This document shows, piece by piece, positions 1-12,724 of a stretch of DNA of 64,000 nucleotides. This stretch comes from Acanthopleura granulata. Its lineage: Eukaryota > Mollusca > Polyplacophora > Chitonida > Chitonidae. The stretch lies in the NCBI GenBank assembly GCA_016165875.1, contig JABBOT010000014.1, positions 11,069,871 through 11,133,870 on the forward strand, in the 5' to 3' direction. Made by a program: the position numbers and the translations under genes. Positions within the stretch are counted from its first letter, which is position 1. Each line of letters begins with the position of its first letter. The notes below the pieces were generated by a model that saw nothing but the letters and a program-made list of their open reading frames with translations, had not been told where the DNA came from and did no database searches.

Positions 1-144
1 ACGTCTACCCCGGTGGTGGCAACTGAGAAACATGTGAAGCATTATAGCCCTTTCAGTGATCCTTCGCTGTCTCATTTGTTTCAAAATTTGCTATCGTTGC
101 AATCAATAGGTCATCTGACCAGTGCTTGCTGGAATTTAACTCTG

Positions 145-310
145 TTTATTTATTTATTTACTTATTTATTTACGGGAGGAAACCGGGCAGAGCCCGGTTA
201 AAGCCCACGCCAGGTTGCTGGCGGACCTTCTCACGTAGGGGTGGAGAGGTAGCCAGCATGAGCTGAGCTTTAACTCACCGCGACCGCATTGGTGAGAGGA
301 TCTTGGATCT
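145..310 (-). mobile_element. SINE-A copy (tRNA-headed), tail lost
   Basis: Sense is on the minus strand. The body reads GGGAGGAAACCGGGCAGAGC, CAGGTTGCTGGCGGACC and AGCCAGCATGAGCTG, and the tRNA-like head CGCATTGGTGAGAGG is next to a TTATT run. Confidence 0.7.
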
Positions 311-3300
311 TAGCGCTTGCTAAATCGCTAGACAAGTAGCCCCCGTTCCCTCCTGAATTAAGCTCTCGCTAAATCGACAGTGCATTTGTCACGAGATTTG
401 CCAGGTGTGTTACGAAATGCACTGGTTTATTCCGGCCACTCCTGATTCGTACCGCTAAGATCCTCACATAACTGACAAGTGAATACACGACGAGGAATTA
501 CCATGACTGAACTAATCGCGTCCTCCATAAATAAACATGATTTGAAATATAAAAATGTACAATTATGAAAAAAGTGTTCAGACTAATCAAATAATGAATA
601 AAGAAATAAACAACTAAACGAGCAAAATCACATGCTGTGACTTGGAAAACCAGGCGACATATATCCAAAAGATAGTGTGTCTATGACATAACTTCACCCT
701 AATGCCGTCATGACATCTACGGCCCGTAGACTTACCAATCAAACAACTATTTGGAACTATGCAAACACTTTGCATCTTTAAGCCCGGGGTATGTTCCAAT
801 TGAAGAGTGAAATTAAGTCGCATTCTGGAGTTGAAATAATACATTTTAAGACAATGGTTGTTATTACGATATGCGTGCCTTTCACTGCTCTGATATTGCA
901 AACAGAATTCATATACATTCCCCACATATATATCTTTGACAGGCCATTTAGCTAAAGATGTGAAATGTTATTGCCTAATCCACCTACAGCGTTCCAATCC
1001 ATGAACAATCCAATCAAGATCTCCAGTCACTGAAAACCAATCCCTAAAACAACAAGTAGTTATATACCGTGTCTTCTCGTGGCAGGGCCACCAAAGTGCT
1101 ACCCCCCCTCCCCCCGGGACAGCATACTGAAGACACCAGACATGATACTCCACCCAGTCACATTATACTAACCGGCCAGCCCTGTACCTTGATCAAGCCT
1201 CTGAGCCCTGAAGGCCAAGCGAGGCAGATGCAAGTTCAGTTTTTGGTATGACCCAATTGGTGGTTGATCCGAGGCCTCTCGACCTCGAGGTGAACACTCT
1301 GACCACTAGGCTACGAAAAAAACCTGTAGGAAAAATGTCTTGGAGACATCGCCTGATTTTGATGGTACAAGTTGCTGTTTTTTTTCCTGATGTTCTTGGA
1401 AAGGTTTTTTGATTCGTTTTAGAGAAAGGAGGAGGGAGGATGGTATTCTACTAAGGAAATTGCGTTTCAGCATCAAACTAATACACCACGACATTTATTT
1501 TTGCATTTGAAATTTCCTTTTTGGTGGAAGTATTGGGTCATTTGCTCTGCGTGCTTTGATTACAAGGCATACACATTCTAAGGCATACACAGTCAAAGAT
1601 ATATGCGCTGTGGATTATTTCTTCACGCGAAGTCTCTGGTATCACTCGGCCGGTGACAGCTTCGTTACCCTCAGCGGCTATGTTCTCACAAATAGCGGTA
1701 TTTTTTCCCAAGACACTTTTAATATATAGGTAAATGTTTCATATTCTACTACAATTTTCTTGTTCCTACAGGGTATTTCCATGAGTGGTGTCGCGTTAAA
1801 TTGTTGACATTTCTTGACATCTTTGACGCGACGGTTAGAATTCCGTAAATGTGGGACACGGCAGATAAACAAGGACATTTCACCGTCGAAGATTAAAGTA
1901 CAAATATGAAGCCGTAATTGAAAGTGGGTTTCGAAAACAGTCGTTGCGGTCCCTTTAGATGATGTTTAAAACTCCCTTGAGCGGCGATTTTTTACTTGAA
2001 CTTAACACCGGCGATTGCAGTTGATGGACATAACACCTGATGATGTATATAACATACAGTAGTATCTATTTAAGTAAAGACAATGATGGTTTTCATACAG
2101 ACAGCATAAATTTGTTTTCAGTTTGGTCAGGGCCATTAGATGACCGGGTATTACAGACTTATGAGTGATGCTCAGTGCCTTAAGCGTACTGGACCTCTTA
2201 TGACAAGCTATTTAGCCGAAGAAAATCTCGACCTCTCATACCTTTCAGCCCTTGTTAACTCTGATTCAACCAAGGCCACCCCGAAGGCGTATTGAGGTGC
2301 AAATCCTTTCCATTGTACCTGTAAACATATACACACTGGTTAACAACAATGTAACCTTCCAACCTTTGTAACCTTAGTCAAGCCAACTGTAAGATTAACA
2401 CTCGAGATGTTTCATAGGTCCAAGGCCACGTGTTGGAGGCAAGACATGTAGGGTTGAAACACTGGACCAGCTGTTCCACTTCTCTCCCTTCGTAGAGGGA
2501 GCGGCAGGAAAAAAACAAACAAACAAAACAAAAAAACAAACCAAAAAAAAAAAAACACAGCGAGACGTTAACGACAGCTATGAGGTTAAAAGAGAATATC
2601 ATATTTTCTATCTGAATTTGCTTGGTTGTCAGCTTGTGAAATAAATATTATTTCAGAGCATGTGTTGCGCTGCGTTTGTTTTTCTACTGCTCGCCATTAA
2701 TCGACTAAGATCGTATCTCACTAAGTTTAAATTATAAACACGAATTTCGTACTTTTCCCTACTATGTCTCTACTACGGTAGACTGTTTTTCACTGATTCC
2801 CCATCATTATTGTCAATAATAATAATAATAACAACAACAATAATAATAATAATTGTACTTCCCACATTTCGGCAATGGTAGAGGTGGGAAAGCATTCCCA
2901 ATGCAGTTAACGGTTTCTCCATGCATTTCTTCTGGAAATTATTCACGGATTACGAGTTCGAAATTTTAATTGGATGTGCATACTTAGAATATAGTCTGTG
3001 TTCCCTGCATCATTGCTCTGGTTTTACTCTCTATGCAGTTGTGTTTTATATTGTATTACAGAATTCTGCTGATGGACTAAGCAACCCCCGAAGCCCCGTT
3101 TCCGTCCGATTGTGTATTAAACGAGACGACAACTGAGCATTCTGAGTAATTCTAGACCAGTGACATCTAACCAATTGCAATTAACATCACTGTAGCTTCT
3201 GCAACTTTAGACGCACGCAAACTATGCCCTGGGAACCAGAATGCGCACGTAGCTTGCAATTTCGTTTCCAGGTCTCGCTTTTGATGGTCTGCAGCTTAAC

Positions 3301-3439
3301 GGATGGCTTACGGAAGCGACTAAAAACTTTCTCTCATAGAAATGAACATTTACCAGCCGCATGCTATTTGTTCATGCACAGATCATGCATAACATGGGAA
3401 ATGTGCGTCATGCGGGGTTTCAGGCCGATGATATCTTGC
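311..3439. other. non-coding, apart from SINE-B at 1063-1315
   Basis: No ORF with recognisable protein content. Holds an old M2-like relic (about 1310-1545), a poly-A/CA run near 2510-2560 and an AAT/AAC microsatellite at 2815-2855. Confidence 0.6.
1063..1315 (-). mobile_element. SINE-B copy
   Basis: The body carries CCACCAAAGTGCTACC, ACCCAGTCACATTATACT and TGACCCAATTGG. Read on the minus strand, the head contains CCTAGTGGTCAGAGTGTTCA (box A-like) and a GATCAACC box B-like motif. Confidence 0.65.
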
Positions 3440-3683
3440 CACAGGATCACGAAGCTGTCTTATACTTAAGTCTTACTTTGTCTTAACTTTAGAACAAATT
3501 ACTGAATCAAACTACCGCTTAAACTGGGGCTTGCCCTAGGAGTTTTTGTTTTAATACTCACAGTTGTCTTAGACGTTCATAACCAAATCGATAATGTACT
3601 TAAGTTCTAATATAAGCCTAGGAATAACACTGCAAGTTACGATGAAATCGGACCTAAGTCCGAGACAGCTTTGTGATTCTGTG
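3440..3683. mobile_element. M3 MITE-like element with about 33-bp inverted ends
   Basis: CACAGGATCACGAAGCTGTC... at 3440 is inverted at 3651-3683 as ...GACAGCTTTGTGATTCTGTG; both ends continue into a CTTAAGT / CTAAGTC motif. The interior is non-coding. Confidence 0.55.
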
Positions 3684-4220
3684 ACCAGGAGTATTTGTCT
3701 TGGAGCAAGTCACAATGTATTTCATCTCTTGAAATCTGCAGCCTTTCCATTTTAAGATCATTATTAATCAATATTCCAGCGATGCTTTTTATTTTCCCAT
3801 TTGTTGCTTTCGCGTTTTTTAATGTGACTCTTAATTTGCCCTTAAGTTTGCTAACACTAATCAGAGTCTTAAATTGTTTTGGTGAAATGAAACCTTCCTT
3901 CCTTTTTAACATGAAAGGAAAATATTTCAAGAGAATGCAACAAACACAAAATTCAGCTGCAAGATATATGCAAGATCAGCTTCTAGTACGCATGTGTGGT
4001 GTTTCATGCCTTTTAAGTATAGTGTCTCAACGTCGAACTTAAGGAGTAAATTAAATTTTTAAAAATACACGAACTAAAGTAATGTTGAAAAAAGAGTTTC
4101 CATTGCAGGAAGCTTTCCACGACACTTATTTGTATGTGGGTATTCTTTGACTTTAAGTGATCTATTTAACATCAAGCCTCAATCAATGCATAGGAATTAT
4201 TAATGTAAAGGATAGTCTCT

Positions 4221-4400
4221 AGAGTAAAACCAGAGCAGCGACAACGGCGTAATAGTTGGCAAATGGCCACAAGTTACCGGCGAAACCCCGCCTCTTGTCA
4301 GTTTACATATACCTCTGTTAGGGTTTTATTCTAACTGTTCAACTTACACCCCTCCTAACACCACGGCCTGAGCAGAATTAGGTAAAAAATATTGTAGTGA
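4221..4400. repeat. R1 dispersed repeat
   Basis: Shares AAAACCAGAGCAGCGAC, TAGTTGGCAAATGG, GTTAGGGTTTTATTCTAACT and GCAGAATTAGGTAAAA with six other stretches in the window. Non-coding, with no tRNA boxes seen. Confidence 0.6.
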
Positions 4401-5029
4401 TGTTACAAGACGATTCCTAAAAAATAAACTATACTTTTATTAGATTTTTGCACTGGGCTAAGACTGTACATGGTTTGATGTTAAGTTGAGCATCATGGAC
4501 CATCTCAGTAAAGTATGTCGCCTGTGATGTCGCATCAACTTTACAATGGCCTTAGAGTAGAAATTTAATGTTTGAATAGCTTTCAATGCACACGCACTCA
4601 TTTCTTGAGCATCGAGGTGCAGAAAAAAGTCATTCACTTTACATACATTATCAATATACAGTGGATAAAACCCAACCTAGAACAAAAATTGTCTCTCTTT
4701 TGTGTGCATCCAAACGTAAAAGGATTTTCCGAAAGTTTTCATTCTTGTGTACTTACAGACCATAAATCTATAGTTCGTATCATGGATAGACTTACCACAA
4801 ATTTTATACGTTTTATCGTATCATAGTTAGTGATCTTTCATTTCCGATGATTCTGATATCCATGGAACTTTCAACACGACCATTCAAGTTTGTGACAGAT
4901 TTGATCATAAGATAAATACGCGTAACACTCTAAGGGAGAAATCCGGTGAGGCAGACATGAATAGTTATTTGATAAGAGCTTATCTCTGCAGGCAGCCAAC
5001 ATTATGGTGGGAGGAAAGAATGCGTTATT

Positions 5030-5356
5030 GTTTAACGCCTTACTCAAGAACATTTCACTTATACGAAGGCGGTGTCTCCTTGGTGCAGGACGGATTTCCA
5101 CCGTATCTTTTATCTGGTGCTGCCTCACCGAGACGACACCCAAAGACACCCAACAAGCCCCCCCCCCCCTCACCCAGTCACATTATAATGACACCGGGCT
5201 GACCAGTCCACCCTCTATCCTCTTATTGCTGAGCGCCTATCGAGGAAACAGGATGTACCATTTTTTAAAGTCTTTGGTATGACCCGACCCAGTTTGAAAC
5301 CAGATCTCCCCGTTCGAAAGCGGACGCTCTACCAACTGCGCTATCCGGGCGGGTGA
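5030..5356 (-). mobile_element. SINE-B copy with a tRNA-Lys-like head
   Basis: At the left is the shared SINE tail (TTACTCAAGAACATTTCACT), then the SINE-B body (CACCCAGTCACATTATAATG). The head, on the minus strand, starts GCCCGGATAGCGCAGTTGGT and runs to a GTTTCAAAC box B. It resembles a tRNA-Lys gene without a proper acceptor stem, so it is a SINE head and not a tRNA gene. Confidence 0.65.
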
Positions 5357-5767
5357 GGGAGGAAAGAGGAAAGAGGAAAGAGGAAAGAGGACAGCGTCCG
5401 GGAAAACCCACGACCATCCATAGGATACTGGCAGACCAGTATTACTGAAAAACGTTATGCTTAGCAATAAAAAGAACAAAGGCTTGGTTTTCGATGTTTT
5501 TGAAATTCAAGGTAGAACTGATCAAAATTATTCAGTGGAAATTGACGTTATGACGTCATTATATCACAATTGATAGCCAAGTGTGTTTGCCAAAATGTCT
5601 GACGGTCATAGGCCCGCAGTTTTTAAACCCTCGATCGAGGTGAAGTTTTTTTCAATATTGTGAACTCGAAAATAAAACACTACTCGAAAACCAACATGTA
5701 TAAACGGTCGGTATACACTATGCATTCGTGTCTGTGTTAGTCGAGTAGAATTTTACTCGGCAGCCTC

Positions 5768-5990
5768 GAGAGCGTCCACCTCGAGGTCGGGAGATTTGAG
5801 TTAAAACTCAGGTCTTGTCATATCAAAAACTTGAACCATGGCATTTTATGCTGTCCCTCCTGGAGAGGTTAGAGAGGTTAGAGCAAGGAACCAGGACTGG
5901 CCGGCCTAGTGTCATTATAATGTGACTGGGTGGAGAATTATATAAGGTGTCTTCGTCTTGATTTTCTAGAGACGGCAGCACTTTGGTGGA
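5768..5990 (+). mobile_element. SINE-B copy, plus orientation
   Basis: The head CGTCCACCTCGAGGTCGGGA is followed by the body TCATTATAATGTGACTGGGT and ACGGCAGCACTTTGGTGG. The tail is missing. Confidence 0.6.
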
Positions 5991-6164
5991 ATGGACTAAC
6001 CCTGCCACGAGAAGACAAAGTATGAATATACATTCTAAGGATTCCTCAAAAATTGTTGAGTATAACGTAAAAGGAAAGAATACATACATACTCTACAGTT
6101 TTCTTTTAAACACTATCCCTTTTTGGCCGGCATACATGGATGGTGTTAACAGTCTTCACTTCGC

Positions 6165-6360
6165 TGTGGACTAGTGGACATAGGCGCTTGCCTTTCAATC
6201 ACTAGGACACACGAGGTTAGCCGATCAGGGTTCAAACCCCGTCTTGGATTGGGAATTTGTAAATTCCCACGCTCTCACTCCCTGTTGGGTATTGTTGACA
6301 AAAAATGGTCAGCAATGCTTCTGTGTGGATTTGCACAACCTTAACAGCATCGAAGAACAT
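6165..6360 (+). mobile_element. SINE-D copy (tRNA-headed)
   Basis: A tRNA-like head (ATAGGCGCTTGCCTTTCAAT, then CAGGGTTCAAACCCCG as box B) is joined to an unrelated body starting GGATTGGGAATTTGTAAATT. Only one copy is seen. Confidence 0.45.
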
Positions 6361-6395
6361 TAAAAGATAAAACTCACCTAGATATTATAGTAATG

Positions 6396-6645
6396 GTAAA
6401 GGGAAAATACAATCTTATACTAACACAACTTAGATTCGGTAAACTTGACACCCAGCTCAGCTTGTTCTTGTGGAAACCCACGGGAAGACGCTTCGCATCT
6501 TTTCTTTCACTGTCTTCATTACGATAAAATCCCTCTTAACCTTATGAATAATCCGTCACTGGGCATAACCAGAGGAAAACTGTTAGAAGGTGATGAATCA
6601 AAATCTACTAGCGCTAACTCACAGGTAATGAAATTAGCTATGTAG
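6396..6645 (+). pseudogene. relic of a non-LTR retrotransposon (LINE) ORF2 C-terminus
   Basis: One frame reads LTQLRFGK (about 6418-6441). After a shift or deletion it continues with a zinc-knuckle-like stretch: C-S-C-G, then PRED, then HLFFHCLHYD, and KLLEGDE further on. The CxCGxxxED...H...FxC..Y arrangement is characteristic of the C-terminal end of LINE reverse-transcriptase polyproteins. The copy is frameshifted and no reverse-transcriptase core is visible, so it is dead. Confidence 0.5.
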
Positions 6646-6649
6646 TGTA

Positions 6650-7960
6650 CAGAAGCCAGCAATATTTTTTGTTAATTTCATGTACCTAAAAATTGCCTTG
6701 TCAGTTGTGACAACTCCGAGACATGCCTCCTTTGTTTCCATTTGTTTTCTATTGCATTCTGCTCTTTTTTATATTGTATCCTGTATTTCGCACAATCGGC
6801 TATGTTTCTTTCTTCTGTGCTTTTTGTATCTTAATCTGCTGCCATCGTATCTGCAGTAAAGCCGCTAAATTGTACTTATTTAGGGAAAGGGACTAGTAAG
6901 TTTTTTAGAACTTGTTCCCAAATCCATGAAGTACCACGCAATAAAATATGTTCATTTCAACATTAATCTGCCAACAACATGACGTGCTTTGCTGTATACG
7001 TCACCTGTGGAAATGTTTGGTAGTAATTTTCCAAATGCCAGTGGATTATTCCAGTTCCCTACACCCATAAAACTTGTTCCCGGTCGAAAAAGTGAAAAAC
7101 GCCTTGTTTTTCAACAACAATGAAACGAAAGATAAATAAATAGTCACTTAAGAAGTAGAAATGCATGTTAATTGTCACAGTCTGAGAAAGAGAGAACTAA
7201 GCGTCGGCTATGTCACTTCCTGTCCGAAGACTAGGACGCTATAACGCCCTGATTGATAATGTATACATGACATCGTACGTATATATAATACCAGACTCTG
7301 AAAACGGCTTAATTTCAGTATTTTCCAGACACAGCTTTCAAGCTTCGTGGGATATCGCTAGTATGGTTTTTTTTTTAACGTTTGACCTTATACTCGGCAT
7401 CCATCATTTCTTTGTTTTGATTTGAAAAGGACTGTATTTTACAGTTACCTCCTCACTGTCCCTTGTAATCATTTAAAAGCTCAGAATTTTCAAGGAGACA
7501 TTCCCAGCCTTTGTTGACTTTGTCTGTAAGCCTATATAGGTCACGGTTGGGGTAGAATGAGTGCTTCGTCAGACGTGCAACCGCAGACAACCAAGGTAAG
7601 TGCACATGTACCGGTGTGCGATGGCGCGAGCGCACATGTGGCCCAAAAGTGAAATGTGATGTAGAGGTCGTTTGGTATTCATAGAGAAACTATTCAAAGG
7701 CAAGGTGTGAGTTTAACAACAGAAAACACGCGGGATCTGTTCTTTCTAGAAAGAGGAGCGGGCCATTTGTGGTTTCAAGATATGTTCAGCATACTGGTGT
7801 TACATTCTTCTTTCGTGTGCTCTTGATTGAATTATGTGCCTTCTGTGAGATGAATGTACGCCTGTGTAGCTTCTACCGCGCATCGTGGAGACGGAGAAAA
7901 ACCCAATAAACGAATCCCTGGTTACAACGTTAGCAGCAAAAGCTTATATACTAGCAGACG
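6650..7960. other. no gene seen
   Basis: Short open frames only, with no family resemblance and no repeat recognised. Confidence 0.55.
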
Positions 7961-8135
7961 CATGCGATCGCTGTGTTCAAGGCCAGTCCATGCTGTCTTC
8001 CTCTTCGGACTTACGTGGGGAAAGTCTGACAGCAACCTGCGGATGGTCGTGGGTTTCCCCCCATCATAATGCTGGTCGCCATAGTATATGTGAAATATTC
8101 TTGAGTACGGCGTAAAACACCAATCAGATAAATAA
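7961..8135 (+). mobile_element. SINE-A copy with intact 3' tail
   Basis: Runs from a box B-like GTGTTCAAGG through CAGCAACCTGCGGATGGTCG to the tail ATTCTTGAGTACGGCGTAAA and CAATCAGATAAATAA. Confidence 0.75.
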
Positions 8136-8228
8136 CTACCCGAAACGGTTGTGTCACACTGTCAAAGGCTTCATCGTCATCTGGAATGGTTTTTTTTCTC
8201 ATCAGAGGGAATATCTATTTTGTTTACC

Positions 8229-8530
8229 CCTTACTCAATAAAATTTTATTTACCCCAAGGGTAAACCACTGACCTTTGGCAAGCTATTGGCGAACTTTCC
8301 CACGTGTGACACACATGCACACCATATTGATCCAAGAATAATGGTCATCAACGAATATTAGACTGTCCGAGCAGCCATGACGGAGAAATGTACAAATTTC
8401 CCGTCCAAAGCTGGAATTGAACCCGTACCTCCTTTGCCTTAGCGATTGATAGGTATGCACCTTCATAATTGACAACAGTTTTATCATCCGAGGGAACGAT
8501 AGCATCATTAGAAAGAGTAAATCCACCACG
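8229..8530 (-). mobile_element. SINE-C copy
   Basis: The body GGCAAGCTATTGGCGAACTT and a reversed box B (GGAATTGAACCCG) match the copy at 13083-13425. The tail is degraded. Confidence 0.5.
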
Positions 8531-8737
8531 AAGAGAAAACGTCAATCAACACAGAAGGGGATGATTTATTTTATATGAATTATTTATTTATTTATTTAAT
8601 GAATGGAAAATGGCGGGCGGGATCAGGTTTACTGGCAAGTGGATAATGGCAGACACAGCCCGGCGAAACCAATGACGTCATTTTGGTTTATAGGAAAGTA
8701 ACAAGCCTCGAAAATGCTCACATTTCTAACTCTTCAA

Positions 8738-8848
8738 ACTCCGGTCGGCTCTGCCCCTGTTTCCAGCGAAGATAATGCTGACAGCTGTTGTATAAGTAAA
8801 ATATTCTTGAGTACGGCGTAAAATATCAATCAAATAAATAAATGAATC
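8738..8848 (+). mobile_element. SINE-A 3' fragment
   Basis: CGGTCGGCTCTGCCCCTGTT followed by the complete tail ATTCTTGAGTACGGCGTAAA and (AAATA)n. Confidence 0.7.
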
Positions 8849-9555
8849 AAACTCTGTGGGTCGAGGTCATCTTGGTTATCGCTGACCGAGCGCAGAGTAG
8901 AAATCTTCCCCGCCTAAAGGAATTCGTGTTCACGCTGTTCATTCCAGTCTTTGCAATGACGATTTGCGGCCAACTGGTAACATAGTACCCCTGCATTACA
9001 ATACTACAATGGTCAATACGACTTGGGCCCGAGTCATCATACACTGGGAGCGAAAAGGTGCCCCGTTCTTTTTTCCCCCCGAAGTTTTGTCGTGAATATC
9101 GTCTTTGCCGCACTTGATGCCCCTTTCCATCTCCCTCACGTCTACACACAACCCATTACATCTGTCACCAGGTTTCGCTTCGTCCTGGCCCGTGTCAGAG
9201 TACACAGGCAACACTGGTTGTTTGATGTGAAGGTCAGGTATTGGCCAGGGATGTCCCGACTCTTGCATCATCCCAAACAGTTACTTCTCTCCCCACAGGT
9301 GTATTCTTGCACCCCTGTCTCTCCTTCCCCCCGAACCAGCTTCCAATTCAGCTACACATCAACTCGTGTCAGTCAGTTCACTTCGATGAATACTTAAGTA
9401 CAACTGCAAAACTATGCTATCGAAGATAAGGAACCTGTCACTGGTTCGAATCACCATGCCCGCCTTCGTTCATATCCTAAAACAATCTTCTGCACCATAA
9501 CAGTAAAGTTTCTTTATATATATACTTTTTACAACAATGAAGGTTTAGAGAGTCC

Positions 9556-9722
9556 ATGCCGCCAAAGTGCTGCCGACACTGGGGCATCATGCCGAAGACA
9601 CCAGACATGACGCCCCACCCAGTCACATTACACTGACAATGTGACAACCAGTCATGATCCTCAATCCCGGATCTCCCGACAACGAGGCGAACGCTCTAAC
9701 CACTAGACCACCGAGGCGGTCC
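9556..9722 (-). mobile_element. SINE-B copy
   Basis: Body ATGCCGCCAAAGTGCTGCCG and CACCCAGTCACATTACACTG. Minus-strand head: GGTGGTCTAGTGGTTAGAGC. Confidence 0.7.
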
Positions 9723-10139
9723 ATTGGTTGGGGTTGCTGTGACAACAACACTTGTATTTACTTGGTTCACCAGAGTCCCGAAGTAATAAATATAATATTT
9801 TGCCGTAAAACTGTAATGCATTAAATATTGGTGGCTTAAATGTTAGGTGAAAACCATACTCTGCGCAACACTTTCTGTTTATGTATTGAATGAACGAATG
9901 AATGAATGAATGAATGGCCGGCCAAGGCTTAACGTCGCGTCGAAAATATTTCAGCCTTATCGTGGCAAGAACATTTTAAACTAGGATGCAGTAAATGGTT
10001 TTCGATACGATGATGGGAATATCCCAAAATAAATAAAATACAGATGGACAATAAAAATAAAAAACTCAAAAATGACAATATTTTCTTAATATATAACCTG
10101 AAATTGTATATATATGAATGCGCAATGTAGAATATATAA

Positions 10140-10480
10140 GACTACAGAACAGAGAGCAACCAGAGCAACGACGAGAGTGTGATAGTTGAAAAAGGGTCAC
10201 ACATTATCGGTGAAATCCAGCCTGTTGTCGGTTTACCTCAGGGTTGTATTCTAACTGTTCATGTAAGTGTTCATTAGAATTTCATAGCTATTTACGGCCC
10301 CCTAGCACCATGGCTTAAGCAGAATTGGGCAAAAGACAATATCCAATGATGCTAAATGTTGTTTATTAGACGTCGCTGGTATGGAATGACCCAGAGTGCT
10401 GTGAGTCATGACAGTTAACACATGTATACACAATAACATGAAAACAAGAACTGCCTTTTAAGATGCAGGCCAATAGCTTT
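10140..10480. repeat. R1 dispersed repeat
   Basis: CAGAGCAACGACGAGAGTGT, TCTAACTGTTCATGTAAGTG and AGCACCATGGCTTAAGCAGA, continuing with GGAATGACCCAGAGTGCTGT. Confidence 0.6.
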
Positions 10481-11805
10481 CAAATATCAATGACTGTGTC
10501 GCAGGTCACGCTGTAAGTTATATAAGATGTAGCATCGATTAAATAGACCCTTTGCCAAACATAAGCAAAACCAGATTATAAGGAGCTCTAGGAAGCCGTG
10601 CTCCTTTGTGTCTTATGAATATCTTTCATTTGTCACGTGAACAATGTGCACGCGATTCACGTCATAACATAAACAATGTTGTACGCATAATACATCAGAA
10701 GATGTGGTGCAAATGTCAATGCCTGTAGGGTTGTCGCTCCCTCGGTCAATGATTAAGGCTTACGTCACAAAGATTATTAGACACCTGCCCATGGGCGGTG
10801 GTTTACTCCGGGCACTCCGTTTTCGCCTCTATAATAAACTCTACTGGCGTCCTGTAAGTGATAACATCTACGGCGTTAAACATCTGCTGTCAGCAAATAA
10901 TTAACTCCATCACTGGTCGGAGTTTATGTAATCGAAGAAATCTAACGACCTAATTTTATCAGTAAATAATATGCGATCAGATTATCATCATTAGGTTGTA
11001 TGTATGTCGAGAGCCATGTTCAAACTTCCTACAGCCTCTAGTACGTATTTGCCACGGGCTATAGATCTCTGTCAGCACATGTAGCAGCTTAGAAACGCTC
11101 TTACGTTAATAACAGTACTCTGAAGGAAATCTGGGAGTTTCACCTGTATGTGAATGATTTAAAGTTCATTAGCGCTTTAATGACCAACACTCATGCTATT
11201 TCCCATCCCCACCCTTACCCCTTCTCCCGCTCTCATCCCTACTCCAATTCTCTAGCCCACTCCCACGCTTATCCCCAATCCACCTCCGATCCCCACTCCT
11301 ATCCAGGTGAGCTGTTTCAAGCCAATATATGTCGTAGTTTTTTTGAAAATATATTATATAAACTTTGTTTCTTACACGTGACACACAGTACTCAAATAAA
11401 TTATGTTGTTTAGATTTACAGAGTTACAGATCACAGGAACAGAAAAAGGTAACAGTGAAGTATGAAGCATAGCATTTGTGCGTAAATTATACATGAAAGA
11501 TATATTATCATATCACGAAAGTGTACTATGGAAGCAAAGTATAGAGTAAAGTTTAGTTGGCCGTCTAGATCAGCGGCATTATATAATCTCAGGGAAACAT
11601 CATTTTAATGGCGGTACCGACGGGATTAAGTGTGACGACAAATGTAAGTGATAGCAAATATTTCCGATCTTAGATCATCATGACGTTCATATTCAAATTC
11701 TGCTTCCACAAATTATGGGAGTGAAATGGGGTGTGTGTTGTGGCAGGCGGAATGGCGGCGGAGCTGCACACCTACGCTGTAGAATGCGTGCATGCTGTGT
11801 CTTGG

Positions 11806-12068
11806 GCTGGACGAGCCCATGCCGCCAAAGTGCTACCGCCACTGAAACGTTATGCCAGAGTCACCAGAAATGACACCCACCCAGTCATATTATATCGACA
11901 CTGGGCCGACCAGTCCCGTTTCTCTGTTTTAACATCTCAATGCTGAGCACAAAACGGGACATTAACAAGTACCATTCCATAATCTCGTACTGTTTGGTAT
12001 TGCCCGACCCGGAATTGATCCAAGATCTCACCACCCTGAGTGGGGCACTCTAACTACCGAGGCGGTGG
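11806..12068 (-). mobile_element. SINE-B copy, nearly full length
   Basis: Body CCCATGCCGCCAAAGTGCTA and CCAGTCATATTATATCGACA. The head on the minus strand contains CCGCCTCGGTAGTTAGAGTG and GGATCAATTCC. Confidence 0.7.
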
Positions 12069-12514
12069 GTACACTTCTGAGAAACCTAGCTGAATGTAAA
12101 TACAACATTGAGACAAATGTATAAATATATATGTACATAAGGGTTAGAATGCATACCTTTTTTTTTATTTTTGGATGTTGCATCACCGAATTATTGCAGT
12201 TCAATGTAATATGCAAAATCACACACATTCAGAAAATAGAGAGCGCCGCTATGTTGTCAGTTTTCACCAATCATATGTGAGTTATATCTATTTACGGAGA
12301 AGGAATCTGTTTCTGTTGACGTCACGTGGACCCTGTTTTTCCTTATAATCCTCTGAACTCAGGGTACGAGTGATAGGCCTATAGTGTTTCTGGTTTCTCT
12401 AACATGGCGTATTCCATAATCTTGTTCTAATTCCAGATGAAAAAGTTGTATTATACAGTTACCGAGGTGGTTTCCATCCCTCAAAGTAAGTAAGGTGATA
12501 ATATTTGTGATACG

Positions 12515-12724
12515 AAGGCCTCCGCAGCCGAGGTGGTTAGCTCGCGAGCGCAGCGTAAAGGCCCAGGTGCCTCTCACAATACAGTCACTGTGAGTTCAAG
12601 GTAAGCTCATTCTGGCTTCCTCTCCAGCCGTAAGTGGGGAGGTCCGCCAACAACCTGCGGAAGGTCGGAGGTTTTCCTCGGACTCTGCCCTGTTTCCTCT
12701 CACCATTACGCTCGCCGTAAACTG
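12515..12724 (+). mobile_element. SINE-A copy with complete tRNA-like head
   Basis: The head GCCGAGGTGGTTAGCTCGCG (box A) and GTGAGTTCAAGG (box B) resembles Leu/Ser tRNAs. The body GGCTTCCTCTCCAGCCGTAA and CAACCTGCGGAAGGTCGG follows. The 3' tail is truncated after CGCCGTAAACTG. Confidence 0.75.

Larger units (their letters stand above)
8850..12514. other. non-coding; SINE-B and R1 copies only
   Basis: Includes a GAAT microsatellite at about 9893-9915 and a CCCACTCCTA-like pyrimidine-rich imperfect repeat at 11195-11305 that gives a His/Ser/Pro open frame. Nothing else recognised. Confidence 0.55.

Noticed and set aside
3637..3930. 97-codon Lys-rich minus-strand frame
   Set aside because: It partly overlaps the M3 element end, and an equally long + frame overlaps it. 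No family resemblance.
5300..5356. Possible tRNA-Lys gene
   Set aside because: The head-like sequence does not close an acceptor stem and continues directly into the SINE-B body.
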